Below, one piece after another: positions 1 through 6,644 of a stretch of 11,155 bases of DNA. Position 1 is the stretch's first letter. Every line of letters begins with the position of its first letter. The notes under the pieces are model-generated. The model searched no databases and had not been told where the DNA came from. It worked only from the letters and a program-made list of their open reading frames with translations. The stretch is taken from positions 1 to 11,155 of the forward strand of contig SLQI01000218.1 in the NCBI GenBank assembly GCA_007131535.1, written 5' to 3'. A program made the position numbers and the translations under genes. This DNA comes from Balneolales bacterium (lineage in GTDB: Bacteria > Bacteroidota > Rhodothermia > Balneolales > Natronogracilivirgulaceae).

Positions 1-1548
1 CCTGAGTGCCGGTTTGTGAACAGAGGCAAAAACAGCGATACCGACGCCCCACAACAGGAAAAACCACATTCCGGGAATGCCGGCCTCAATCCAGGAAAAA
101 TCCTGGCGGGTGATATACTCCACCCAACGGTCCAGTCCCGACAGTACAGCATCCGACGGAGTATTCAGAACAGCTGCCCATCCCGGAGAGAAAACCGCCA
201 GCCCCATATTGACCATCGTCAGTGTAAACATACCCTGCACGAACGGCACCGCGATGGTGTTGCTCAACGGCCCGATCAGCGAAAACTCATTAAAATAATG
301 TGCCAGTATGGGATACAGTCCGGTCTGTACCAATACGCTTACCATCACAAACTGGTAGACTTTTGCTGATTTGGTATACCTCCAGTTAACCGGTAGGATC
401 TGCCGGCTTGCAGGCAGTGTGGTCAGGATGATTAAAACGGCTCCGAATGATAGTTGAAACCCGACATCAAATAAATACGCCGGATTGATGATCAACATGA
501 TCAAGGCGGCAGCTCCCAGCAGGTTGAGTCCGTCACTTTGTTTCTGAAAACAGCGGGCATACATTAGCAAAACGGCCATGACAGATGCCCGGACTACCGA
601 AACAGCAAAACCGGTAACCCCGGCGTAGGCGGTTAGAATCATCATACAAAAAAGGAATGCCGCCTGACCTCCAAACCGGAACCGCCAGAATAAGGGTACC
701 AGAAACCATATCGGTGCCATCAGAAAACCGACATGCATGCCGGATACCGCCATCAGGTGAGCGAGTCCGGCTCTTGAAAAGGCGGTCTGCCGGTCGCGTT
801 CCAGTCCGGAACGATCGCCGAGTATTACCGCTTTTGCCAAAGTCTTTCTGTCACCGGAAAACAATCCGGAAAGCACCTTGCGGGTCTCACTTTGCCAATA
901 AATCCAGCTGAAACGGTCAGCAACCGGCACAGATTGGGGAATCTCCGAAATATTGGCCACAAGAAAAATTCCGCGTTGCTCCAAAAACCGGCGATAATTA
1001 AACTGATGGGGGTTACGGGGTTGATCAACCCTGTTCAATTCTGCTTTTACCGTAACATCTCGACCGAAGGCAAGCTGTTCAATATCCGAACTGTCTGATG
1101 AAAAGGCTTCAACTTTAAACGGCTTTCGCCAAGTGGGATACCCCTGAAATGACAAAGAGTCTACCTCCAGCGTGATTCTTGGATTCCCGCTTTGAGTGAG
1201 TGTGGACTCGGTTACCGTTCCATGTAATTCAAACTCATGATCACTTTTTCCCAAATCAAGATATTGCGGGGCAGGCCGGGACTCGTGTGCGGTGATCCAG
1301 AAGATTCCGATACTGAAGAGCAAGCAAATATATAACAGATGCCCGCCGGATTTTGTCCGCTGCTTTTTTACGGCATGGTTGGCATACAACTCATAAAGGA
1401 GTGTAGAGATCAACAGGCACAACATGCCGATAAATGCCGCCCAGAATGATAAATCAACAATGGTGCCTGCCCAAATTCCAAGAGCAAATAACACGGCAAT
1501 CCGCAGCGCAGGCCATGGCGCCATCGATATAGTCACATCATGATTCAT
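1..1548 (-). CDS. comEC: ComEC/Rec2-family competence protein, N-terminal part (C-terminus off the left edge)
   Basis: ComEC forms the inner-membrane channel that passes single-stranded DNA into the cytoplasm during natural transformation. The minus-strand frame is open for 516 codons from ATG at 1546-1548 to the window edge. Residues 1-90 hold several hydrophobic helices, followed by a soluble DUF4131/OB-like stretch (about 95-205) with the family motif NPHQFNYRRFLEQRGI at 179-194. The Competence domain follows, with ILGDRSGL at 242-249, the hallmark AGLAHLMAVSGMHVGF at 260-275, a VVRA motif near 318-321 and FDVGFQLSFGA at 360-370, among many membrane helices to about 510. Full-length members usually have 700-800 residues and often end in a metallo-beta-lactamase-like domain, which would lie outside the window. 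No Shine-Dalgarno sequence is visible; the upstream bases are A/T-rich. The gene diverges from the asparaginase gene. Family assignment is very secure; actual competence of the host is not shown. Confidence 0.95.
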   Translation of the reverse strand, partial: MNHDVTISMAPWPALRIAVLFALGIWAGTIVDLSFWAAFIGMLCLLISTLLYELYANHAVKKQRTKSGGHLLYICLLFSIGIFWITAHESRPAPQYLDLGKSDHEFELHGTVTESTLTQSGNPRITLEVDSLSFQGYPTWRKPFKVEAFSSDSSDIEQLAFGRDVTVKAELNRVDQPRNPHQFNYRRFLEQRGIFLVANISEIPQSVPVADRFSWIYWQSETRKVLSGLFSGDRKTLAKAVILGDRSGLERDRQTAFSRAGLAHLMAVSGMHVGFLMAPIWFLVPLFWRFRFGGQAAFLFCMMILTAYAGVTGFAVSVVRASVMAVLLMYARCFQKQSDGLNLLGAAALIMLIINPAYLFDVGFQLSFGAVLIILTTLPASRQILPVNWRYTKSAKVYQFVMVSVLVQTGLYPILAHYFNEFSLIGPLSNTIAVPFVQGMFTLTMVNMGLAVFSPGWAAVLNTPSDAVLSGLDRWVEYITRQDFSWIEAGIPGMWFFLLWGVGIAVFASVHKPALR

Positions 1549-1708
1549 TATAATAAAGAGCAGAACATCATTTTACCCTTACACACCTGTCAATTCTAAT
1601 CATGAATATTTGGTTTTAAATACACTTATATCCGTTTTTACCTTGATTGCATAGTTTTTTTGTTGCAGATTCCCGTTGACTCGAAACCGAAAATTAAATG
1701 AGATTTTT
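1549..1708. promoter_or_regulatory. Divergent intergenic region between comEC and the asparaginase gene
   Basis: This 160-bp A/T-rich spacer must hold the 5' signals of two divergent genes. I found no convincing full promoter on either strand. A TAGTTTTT string at 1652-1659 on the plus strand resembles the Bacteroidota -7 element TAnnTTTG but has no TTG about 20 nt upstream. A TTGACA on the minus strand lacks a -10 element at usable spacing. The call rests only on gene orientation. Confidence 0.35.
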
Positions 1709-2740
1709 ATGATTTCACGTCTCACAACTGTTATCGTTTGCGGACTTTTAGCATGGTCTCTTACGGCATGCGAACCCGGAGACAATGCCGATGACTCAAC
1801 TGCCGCTGCTCAACAAAAGGACTGGGCGCTTGTAATCCACGGTGGAGCCGGCACTATTTCCCGTGATATGGAGGATGAGCTCCGGGAAATGTATGAGGAA
1901 GGTTTAGAAGCTGCGCTTCAAGCCGGTTCAGAAATTCTTGAAAACGGCGGAACAAGTCTTGAAGCTGTTGAAGCTGCCGTCACCATTATGGAAGATGACT
2001 CTCTGTTTAATGCCGGCCGTGGCGCCGTATACACCAACGAAGCCCGCCACGAACTGGACGCTTCAATAATGGACGGCTCCAACCTGGAGGCCGGTGCCAT
2101 AACTGGTGTTACCACGGTAAAAAATCCTATTAAGCTGGCCCTTGAAGTAAAGCAGAATTCCCGCCACATTCTGTTCGCCGCCGAAGGTGCCGAAACCTTC
2201 GCCGATGAAACAGATGTTGAGCGCGTCGATAACTCCTACTTTAATACCCAGCGACGGTATGAAGCCCTGCAACGTGCCATGAGTTCCAATGAACTTATGC
2301 CGGGACAGGAAGATTATTACTCCGAAGGTCATGATCTCGGAACCGTTGGCGCGGCCGCTTTGGACCAGGACGGTAACCTGGCAGCCGGAACTTCCACCGG
2401 CGGACTTACCAACAAAAAGTTCGGGCGGGTAGGCGATGTGCCGATTATTGGCGCCTCCACCTATGCCAACAATAACACCTGCGCCGTTTCTACCACCGGT
2501 ACCGGCGAGGAGTTTATGCGCAATGTTGTTTCCCACCATGTTTCCGCACTGATGGAATATGCAGGAAAGTCTCTGCAGGATGCGGTTGATCACGTCCTCC
2601 ACGAGCGTCTCCAGCCCGGCGACGGGGGGATCATTGCTGTAGATCATTCCGGAAATCTGGTTGCAAACTTTACCAGCGAAGGTATGTACCGCGGCACGGC
2701 GGATTCCGATGGTGAGTTCAGCGTAGCGATCTGGGATTAA
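1709..2740 (+). CDS. Isoaspartyl peptidase / plant-type L-asparaginase (Ntn-hydrolase), lipoprotein
   Basis: This is a 343-residue Asparaginase_2 (T2 family) enzyme. Such enzymes remove damaged beta-aspartyl linkages from peptides and hydrolyse asparagine. They mature by self-cleavage into alpha and beta chains, exposing a catalytic Thr. Here that Thr is residue 212, in DLGTVGAAALDQDGNLAAG. Other family marks are the N-terminal HGGAG (44-48), the FNAGRGAV loop (100-107), STGGLTNK just after the nucleophile, and TGTGEEF (263-269). The N-terminus is a lipoprotein signal peptide: MISRLTT, a hydrophobic core, then the lipobox LTAC with Cys21, and a Ser/Asp/Ala-rich linker before the enzyme. This points to export and lipid anchoring in the periplasm or envelope. 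An in-frame TTG at 1676 would add 11 residues ahead of the signal peptide and is less likely. The gene is monocistronic, with a strong terminator downstream. Function is secure; substrate preference is not determined. Confidence 0.93.
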   Translation: MISRLTTVIVCGLLAWSLTACEPGDNADDSTAAAQQKDWALVIHGGAGTISRDMEDELREMYEEGLEAALQAGSEILENGGTSLEAVEAAVTIMEDDSLFNAGRGAVYTNEARHELDASIMDGSNLEAGAITGVTTVKNPIKLALEVKQNSRHILFAAEGAETFADETDVERVDNSYFNTQRRYEALQRAMSSNELMPGQEDYYSEGHDLGTVGAAALDQDGNLAAGTSTGGLTNKKFGRVGDVPIIGASTYANNNTCAVSTTGTGEEFMRNVVSHHVSALMEYAGKSLQDAVDHVLHERLQPGDGGIIAVDHSGNLVANFTSEGMYRGTADSDGEFSVAIWD

Positions 2741-2930
2741 TTACCGGATTTCACTTTTTAATTTAGTGTCTGTAAGTAAACCCAAGATGCCATTTGGGAA
2801 CAACAGGTAATTAAGGCAAAGCAGTAGATTAAGAAAAATTGGGTATTTGGCTCCATGAGTTGCTTTAAACCCAATTACCTGAATTGCTGAATTACCGAAT
2901 ATACTGCACCAGATATTGGCATTTTTTATG
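2741..2930. repeat. Gene-free convergent spacer with degenerate AATTACC-type repeats and an imperfect inverted repeat
   Basis: No credible gene is seen here. CAGGTAATT (2804-2812) and AATTACCTG (2873-2881) are a perfect 9-bp inverted pair, and just inside them AAAGCA (2817-2822) pairs with TGCTTT (2860-2865). From 2873 to about 2898 runs a degenerate 8-9-nt series: AATTACCTG, AATTGCTG, AATTACCG, AATATACTG. This looks like low-complexity extragenic sequence, possibly a dispersed repeat; I cannot test copy number from one window. Confidence 0.35.
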
Positions 2931-2936
2931 ATACTA

Positions 2937-2970
2937 AGCCTGCCGGGCATTGCATCCGGCAGGCTTTTTT
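2937..2970 (+). terminator. Strong Rho-independent terminator
   Basis: A perfect 10-bp GC-rich stem is formed by AGCCTGCCGG (2937-2946) and CCGGCAGGCT (2956-2965) around a 9-nt loop, followed directly by a run of six T (2965-2970) on the plus strand. It lies about 200 nt after the asparaginase stop codon, in the convergent gap before the minus-strand gene ending at 3014. The minus-strand side lacks a comparable T-run, so it should act mainly on plus-strand transcripts. Confidence 0.85.
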
Positions 2971-3013
2971 GATTATAACCGGTAAATCACACCTGCACTT
3001 CCTCTTGAACCGG

Positions 3014-3790
3014 TTACGATTCAGAGCGTTTTAAAGACCTATCCGACACGTCAAATTCCCAGTTGACCGTCTCGTCACCCTGATCGTACTTATTGGTTGT
3101 AAAGCGCAGTACGTTTTCAGATTTCCATTCCAAATCCCGGAAGCGTGGCATCAGAAACATGCGATCGGCATTTCCGGAGCCGCTGTGGTAATCCGGGTCT
3201 TCATTTTTCAAGGCTTCGATGATCTCATCCTGCGATAAATAAATGATTTGTTCTAAGCGGTCAAGGTCGTCAATCTTGAGAAAATCACCCTGAGCCCTGG
3301 CCGATCCCATCGTATAGGCCAGATACCTGCCATCCGGCGACCATACATCATCTTCCATACTACCGTGTCTGGCTATATCCATCATTTTAAGTTCACCGGT
3401 ACCGGGAATCAAAATCCCAAATACCGACATGGTGGTAGCCATGGCATAAGTTGTAGTGGTGAAAAATAATTTATCTCCCTCAGGCGATACGGTTGCCCCG
3501 CCGAATAAGTCGAACCGCTCCGGAGGTTGTTCAATATCACCAATGGTTACCGGATCCGGAAACCACTCCGACCAACGGGGTTTTACATCGGAGCGCCATT
3601 CATCAATGGTATAGATTCGGGTTGAATCCCCCCGGCTGTACTCTACCGTGAAGGATTTATGATCCTCTGCCATTTCCACAGCTTTGTATCTGACATCCCC
3701 CGGAACCGAAGGTCGATTCAACAGCACCGCCACACTACCCAAAATCAAAATAATGATGAGGCTGGTCATGGTTAATAACCGGGAACTCAT
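3014..3790 (-). CDS. Uncharacterised membrane-anchored protein with WD40-like (PD40) repeats
   Basis: This is a 258-residue protein I cannot name. Residues about 7-25 (MTSLIIILILGSVAVLL) form one hydrophobic segment with a short Arg-bearing N-terminus. It reads as an uncleaved signal anchor leaving the rest outside the cytoplasm. The soluble part shows TolB/PD40-type beta-propeller signatures: VSPEGDKLFFTTTT (101-114) and WSPDGRYLAYT (150-160). Two weaker blade-like stretches lie at about 40-62 and 220-247. That is at most four blades, fewer than a closed six- or seven-blade propeller, so it may dimerise or form only a partial sheet. The N-terminus fits an ATG at 3788-3790, with an A/T-rich leader and no Shine-Dalgarno sequence. 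It is the last of the co-oriented minus-strand genes, about 180 nt after the acidic protein, and converges on the asparaginase gene. No catalytic motif is seen. Confidence 0.75.
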   Translation of the reverse strand: MSSRLLTMTSLIIILILGSVAVLLNRPSVPGDVRYKAVEMAEDHKSFTVEYSRGDSTRIYTIDEWRSDVKPRWSEWFPDPVTIGDIEQPPERFDLFGGATVSPEGDKLFFTTTTYAMATTMSVFGILIPGTGELKMMDIARHGSMEDDVWSPDGRYLAYTMGSARAQGDFLKIDDLDRLEQIIYLSQDEIIEALKNEDPDYHSGSGNADRMFLMPRFRDLEWKSENVLRFTTNKYDQGDETVNWEFDVSDRSLKRSES

Positions 3791-3856
3791 ATACTAAATA
3801 TATTTATTGGTGGGATTGCTTTGTTACCTTCTTTTCCACCACAGGATTTTTGTGCC

Positions 3857-3870
3857 GCTGAGTACTCAGC
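3857..3870. promoter_or_regulatory. Perfect 14-bp palindrome upstream of the WD40-like gene
   Basis: GCTGAGTACTCAGC is self-complementary over its full 14 bp and lies 67 bp upstream of the start codon at 3790, in the spacer after the acidic-protein gene. A dimeric regulator could bind such a site, or it could be a transcript hairpin or chance. No T-run follows on the minus strand, so an intrinsic terminator is unlikely. Confidence 0.3.
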
Positions 3871-3968
3871 AGTATAGTTGCAGACCGGCAATCCTATCGG
3901 GTGATGGGTGGGTAGTAGCGGTATGATCTGCAGAAGGCTGCACTCAAGCCCTGCTTTACCGGAGCAAC

Positions 3969-4766
3969 TTAAAAGCCGTGGTTTTCAAATTTTTCCCGCA
4001 GCTCCTGAACATACACGCCGATATCGTTTCTCAACTCAAACAGGCGGGCATGAACTTCCAGGTAGAGTTTACGGTCGACGAGTTTGTGTTCATAAATTCC
4101 GCGCCAGTACTGAAGCGAAAGGTTGGCAGCCTGTAACGCTTTTTTATTATAGGCGATGTTCGCTCCCATTACTTCCTTATCAAACCCCAGTGAATAACCG
4201 GCAGCTATTTTGGAGGCTACCTGCAGGTTTTGGGTGATAAAATCCCGTACGGCCTGCGCATCCAGCGAAAGAGTCCCTGAGTCGGATAATTTCAATAAAT
4301 CAGCGCTTACCGTACGAGCTTCGTTGTAGATGGGGAGCTGCTCGATGGAACCGTAATCACTCATTACAAAATCATCACTCAGCCGCTTCCATTCTTCACC
4401 TTCTTCATCCCACTCATCCAGCTCATCATCGGGATCTTCCCCGAAAATTCCATCGTCGTCTTCATCTTCAAAAAAATCATCTTCTAAATCCATGCCGAAT
4501 AACGGATCTTCGATATCGTCATCTTCGTCATCCAGGTCTTCGTCATCCGGGAAATAGGATTCTTCGATTAACAGCTCTTCTTCGATAAAGGCGTTGATCG
4601 CCTCAATTTTGGAACCATATTCATTCATAAGTTGAACCCACCGGGGCTTATCGGTGCCCTCGGAGTGATCGAAAAAAGCCCGGAGCTTTTTCTGCTCCTT
4701 CTCCATCTGGTTGATGTGGGCTTCCCATTCGAATTCGTTCCAGATATCGCCGTCGAATGAATGCAT
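3969..4766 (-). CDS. Uncharacterised protein with a long acidic central segment
   Basis: This is a 265-residue soluble protein from ATG at 4764-4766. A TTG at 4773-4775 would add three residues; I prefer ATG, but neither has a clear Shine-Dalgarno sequence. No signal peptide or membrane helix is visible. It falls into three parts. Residues 1-62 are predicted helical and rich in charged and aromatic residues (DIWNEFEWEAHINQMEKEQK). Residues about 63-126 are extremely acidic, with runs such as DDEDLDDEDDDIED and FFEDEDDDGIFGEDPDDE broken by Phe/Leu/Trp. Residues about 145-265 look wholly helical (SADLLKLSD..., NKKALQAANLSLQYWRG, then repeated R/E heptads). I recognise no family or catalytic motif. 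Acidic tracts of this kind occur in histone-like chaperones, DNA mimics and metal- or protein-binding linkers, but none of these is shown. It follows the phosphorylase gene by 86 nt on the same strand and may be cotranscribed. Confidence 0.75.
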   Translation of the reverse strand: MHSFDGDIWNEFEWEAHINQMEKEQKKLRAFFDHSEGTDKPRWVQLMNEYGSKIEAINAFIEEELLIEESYFPDDEDLDDEDDDIEDPLFGMDLEDDFFEDEDDDGIFGEDPDDELDEWDEEGEEWKRLSDDFVMSDYGSIEQLPIYNEARTVSADLLKLSDSGTLSLDAQAVRDFITQNLQVASKIAAGYSLGFDKEVMGANIAYNKKALQAANLSLQYWRGIYEHKLVDRKLYLEVHARLFELRNDIGVYVQELREKFENHGF

Positions 4767-4819
4767 AAATGCCAATTGAAATTAGATAGTTAACTCTGAT
4801 AACTAATCGTTTAAACGCC

Positions 4820-4853
4820 GTTGCCAACCGGCTTATTTCAGTGCCGGTGCAAC
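4820..4853 (-). terminator. Stem-loop at the 3' end of the phosphorylase gene
   Basis: Six perfect pairs (ACCGGC 4827-4832 with GCCGGT 4843-4848, 10-nt loop) extend through a 2-nt bulge into five more (GTTGC 4820-4824 with GCAAC 4849-4853). The structure begins at the last base of the stop codon. On the minus strand it is followed by GGCGTTTAAACG, not a T-run. It may stabilise the mRNA end, act as a weak terminator, or separate expression of the phosphorylase from the acidic protein. Confidence 0.4.
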
Positions 4854-5692
4854 TATAATCGTTTTAATACGCCGGTCATAACAGCTGTCATCTTAGGCTC
4901 GGCAATACCGGCTGCCTCAACGACATCTTCAAGGGAAACCGGTTCGAGCGCTTCGGGGAAACATTCGTCTGTAATGACCGAAATTCCGAGTACCTTCATC
5001 CCGAGATGCTGTGCCGCGATCACCTCGGGGACCGTACTCATACCCACAACATCCGCACCAATTGTACGCAGAAACCGATATTCAGCCCGGGTTTCGAGGT
5101 TGGGGCCGGTAACGGCTACAAACACACCTTCATGCATCCGGATATTATTTTCAAGTGCTACCTCACGGGCCGTTTCAATAAGCTCCCGGGTATACGGCTC
5201 GCTCATATCCGGAAAGCGAACCCCGAGTTCATCATCATTGGGGCCGATTAACGGATTATCTCCGAGCATATTGATTTGATCAACAATACACATAATATCC
5301 CCGCGCCGGTAATTCGGATTCATACCGCCGCAGGCATTGGAAACCAGTAAATGATCCGCTCCGTTAGCATTTAACACGCGGATCGGGAATACAATATGCT
5401 GCAACGTATACCCCTCATAATAATGAAAACGCCCCTGCATAGCTACCACGGTTTTTCCGCCTAACTCTCCGAAAAGCAGGCGCCCCGAATGCGTTTCTAC
5501 CGTTGAGGTGGGGAAGTGTGGAATTTCATCGTAAGGTATACTCACCTTTACATCCATTTGATCAGCAAGCCTGCCCAGGCCGGTGCCGAGGATAAGCATA
5601 TATTTCGGGCGGAGGTCAGTTTGCTGCTGTATAAACTGAAGAGCTTCGTCGCGTTTTTTTCTGAATGTTTCTACAGAATCAATGTTTGGCAT
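4853..5692 (-). CDS. Purine nucleoside phosphorylase (trimeric PNP/MTAP family)
   Basis: This 279-residue enzyme of the trimeric NP-I class splits purine nucleosides with phosphate into base and ribose-1-phosphate in purine salvage. Landmarks in order are the phosphate loop LGTGLG (35-40), HSGRLLFG (68-75), MQGRFHYYEGY (85-95, with the phosphate-site Arg88 and His90), SNACGGMNP (118-126), GDNPLIGPN (144-152), GPNLETRAEY with base-contacting Glu200 (196-205), and VGMSTVPEV (216-224). Odd points: the position of human Asn243 is Asp242 (in VITDECFP), human His257 aligns with Leu254, human Phe200 is Leu199, and phosphate-loop Ser33 is Thr37. The Asp and Leu resemble methylthioadenosine phosphorylase, while Glu200 is PNP-like. 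I chose the ATG at 5690-5692, giving MPNIDSVETF; an upstream ATG at 5746 would add 18 residues encoded by a hairpin-rich leader. It lies 153 nt after divIVA on the same strand. Family is certain; base and sugar specificity are open. Confidence 0.94.
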   Translation of the reverse strand: MPNIDSVETFRKKRDEALQFIQQQTDLRPKYMLILGTGLGRLADQMDVKVSIPYDEIPHFPTSTVETHSGRLLFGELGGKTVVAMQGRFHYYEGYTLQHIVFPIRVLNANGADHLLVSNACGGMNPNYRRGDIMCIVDQINMLGDNPLIGPNDDELGVRFPDMSEPYTRELIETAREVALENNIRMHEGVFVAVTGPNLETRAEYRFLRTIGADVVGMSTVPEVIAAQHLGMKVLGISVITDECFPEALEPVSLEDVVEAAGIAEPKMTAVMTGVLKRL

Positions 5693-5703
5693 AATTACTT
5701 TTT

Positions 5704-5743
5704 GAATCAAAATTTTTTTACCCCTGATTCCATAATCCGGGGT
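5704..5743 (-). promoter_or_regulatory. Leader with two mutually exclusive hairpins before the phosphorylase gene
   Basis: On the minus-strand transcript, hairpin A is ACCCC-g-GATT, a 4-nt loop, then AATC-a-GGGGT (5743 down to 5720; nine pairs, one mismatch). Hairpin B pairs GAATCA (5730-5725) with TGATTC (5709-5704) over an A-rich loop. Both need the same GAATC bases, so they cannot form together. B ends 11 nt before the ATG and could limit ribosome access. An inverted-repeat operator in DNA is the simpler alternative. Pairings are seen; the switching role is inference. Confidence 0.35.
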
Positions 5744-5845
5744 CATCTCAGCACAATAACTCTTGTTGTTCTTTTCACTCCGGGCTATTCATGAATTAAG
5801 TACATCCGGTAACGGACCAATATATTACAAATCGAAAGATAAATT

Positions 5846-6490
5846 CTAATCTATATCATCTAAAAGCTCATCAATATCCTCAGCGCCCGGAGCCGGCGAT
5901 GTACCTGTTTTATTTGCGGCAGATTGGTGGCTTTCTGAGGATTTGTCACTTTTGTCATTTTTTCCGGAGGCTGATGTTTTTTTCTTCTCCGGCAGCTCAT
6001 CATCTGCTTCATTTTCCGGCGGCAGACTGAAGATAGCCGACTCGTCTTTAGCAAATGACTGAAGGGATTCCTGGGCCATATCGAGATAGGACTTCATGCC
6101 CCTGATGATTTCCTCACGGCGATCCAGCAGGCGCATCACACTTTGCCGCACTTGTTGGCGCTGCTGGCGGGCTTCCCGGAGAATATTTTCAGCTTCAATT
6201 TCCGCTTTTTCAATTTTGTTGCGGGCTTCTTCCTTGGCTCCGGTTACCCGCTGCTCGGCAGATTGCTTTGCCGTTTGCAAGGTCTCATGCAACGCCTCTT
6301 CTACTTTTTCATAATGCTTAAGCTTCTCTTTGAGCTGCGCAATTTCTTTTTCCTGCTCTTTATGTTTACTGATGAGATGCTCCCATTCACTGGAGACAAT
6401 ATTTAAGAATGATTTCACCTCGGCTACATCATAGCCGCGAAGGGACTTCTCAAAAGTCTGTTGTTTAATTTCAAGTGCAGTTAGCTTCAT
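5846..6490 (-). CDS. divIVA: DivIVA-domain protein
   Basis: This is a 214-residue coiled-coil protein. DivIVA proteins bind curved membrane and recruit division or cell-wall partners. Residues 1-32 are a clear DivIVA N-terminal domain (LTALEIKQQTFEKSLRGYDV, then AEVKSFL). Leu17-Arg18 occupy the places of the membrane-inserting Phe17-Arg18 of the Bacillus subtilis protein. Residues about 34-150 form a long coiled coil rich in Glu, Lys, Gln and Arg. Residues about 155-200 are a low-complexity Ser/Lys/Asp/Glu linker, and the end is a compact acidic tail, EDIDELLDDID (204-214), that looks like a docking peptide. The start ATG has GGAGG at 6494-6498, three nt upstream, one of the few Shine-Dalgarno sequences in the window, and a candidate promoter lies just before it. 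It sits between the small membrane proteins and the phosphorylase. Role in this organism (polarity, division or envelope) is inferred from the family. Confidence 0.92.
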   Translation of the reverse strand: MKLTALEIKQQTFEKSLRGYDVAEVKSFLNIVSSEWEHLISKHKEQEKEIAQLKEKLKHYEKVEEALHETLQTAKQSAEQRVTGAKEEARNKIEKAEIEAENILREARQQRQQVRQSVMRLLDRREEIIRGMKSYLDMAQESLQSFAKDESAIFSLPPENEADDELPEKKKTSASGKNDKSDKSSESHQSAANKTGTSPAPGAEDIDELLDDID

Positions 6491-6515
6491 AGTCCTCCAG
6501 AGTATGTAATTTCCC

Positions 6516-6546
6516 GAAAGTTACGTGCCTGTATGATCGATGGCAA
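6516..6546 (-). promoter_or_regulatory. Candidate Bacteroidota-type promoter for divIVA
   Basis: On the minus strand TTG (6546-6544) is followed after exactly 20 nt by TAACTTTC (6523-6516), which matches the Bacteroidota -7 consensus TAnnTTTG except for its last base. Initiation would fall near 6509, giving a leader of about 19 nt that contains the GGAGG ribosome-binding site. This suggests that divIVA and downstream genes have their own promoter. Confidence 0.45.
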
Positions 6547-6644
6547 GCATTCAGATGTGCGAGGATAACGAATGCGAAGCAAATTTTGTCCCCAAAAGGT
6601 TAGCCTCTCTGTTAATCCCGGTTTTTTACTACTTACCCCGCAAA

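Noticed and set aside
16..369. 117-codon plus-strand frame at the left edge
   Set aside because: It lies antisense to comEC, whose 516-codon frame contains clear family motifs.
1549..1600. TTGACA-containing promoter for comEC on the minus strand
   Set aside because: The nearest A/T-rich -10-like hexamer is only 12 nt away, and no Bacteroidota -7 element lies 19-21 nt downstream.
1676..1708. TTG-initiated extension of the asparaginase
   Set aside because: It would put 11 polar residues before a well-formed lipoprotein signal peptide; ATG at 1709 is the natural start.
2063..2647. 194-codon minus-strand open frame inside the asparaginase gene
   Set aside because: It is fully antisense to a well-supported enzyme, and its Gly/Ile/Val-rich translation matches no family; it arises from codon bias of the real gene.
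4821..5279. 152-codon plus-strand open frame opposite the phosphorylase
   Set aside because: Ser/Thr/Arg-rich antisense translation with no domain; the phosphorylase frame on the other strand is unmistakable.
5693..5746. ATG at 5746 as the phosphorylase start
   Set aside because: The 18 extra residues fall in a hairpin-rich leader and lie before the usual family N-terminus; ATG at 5692 fits better.
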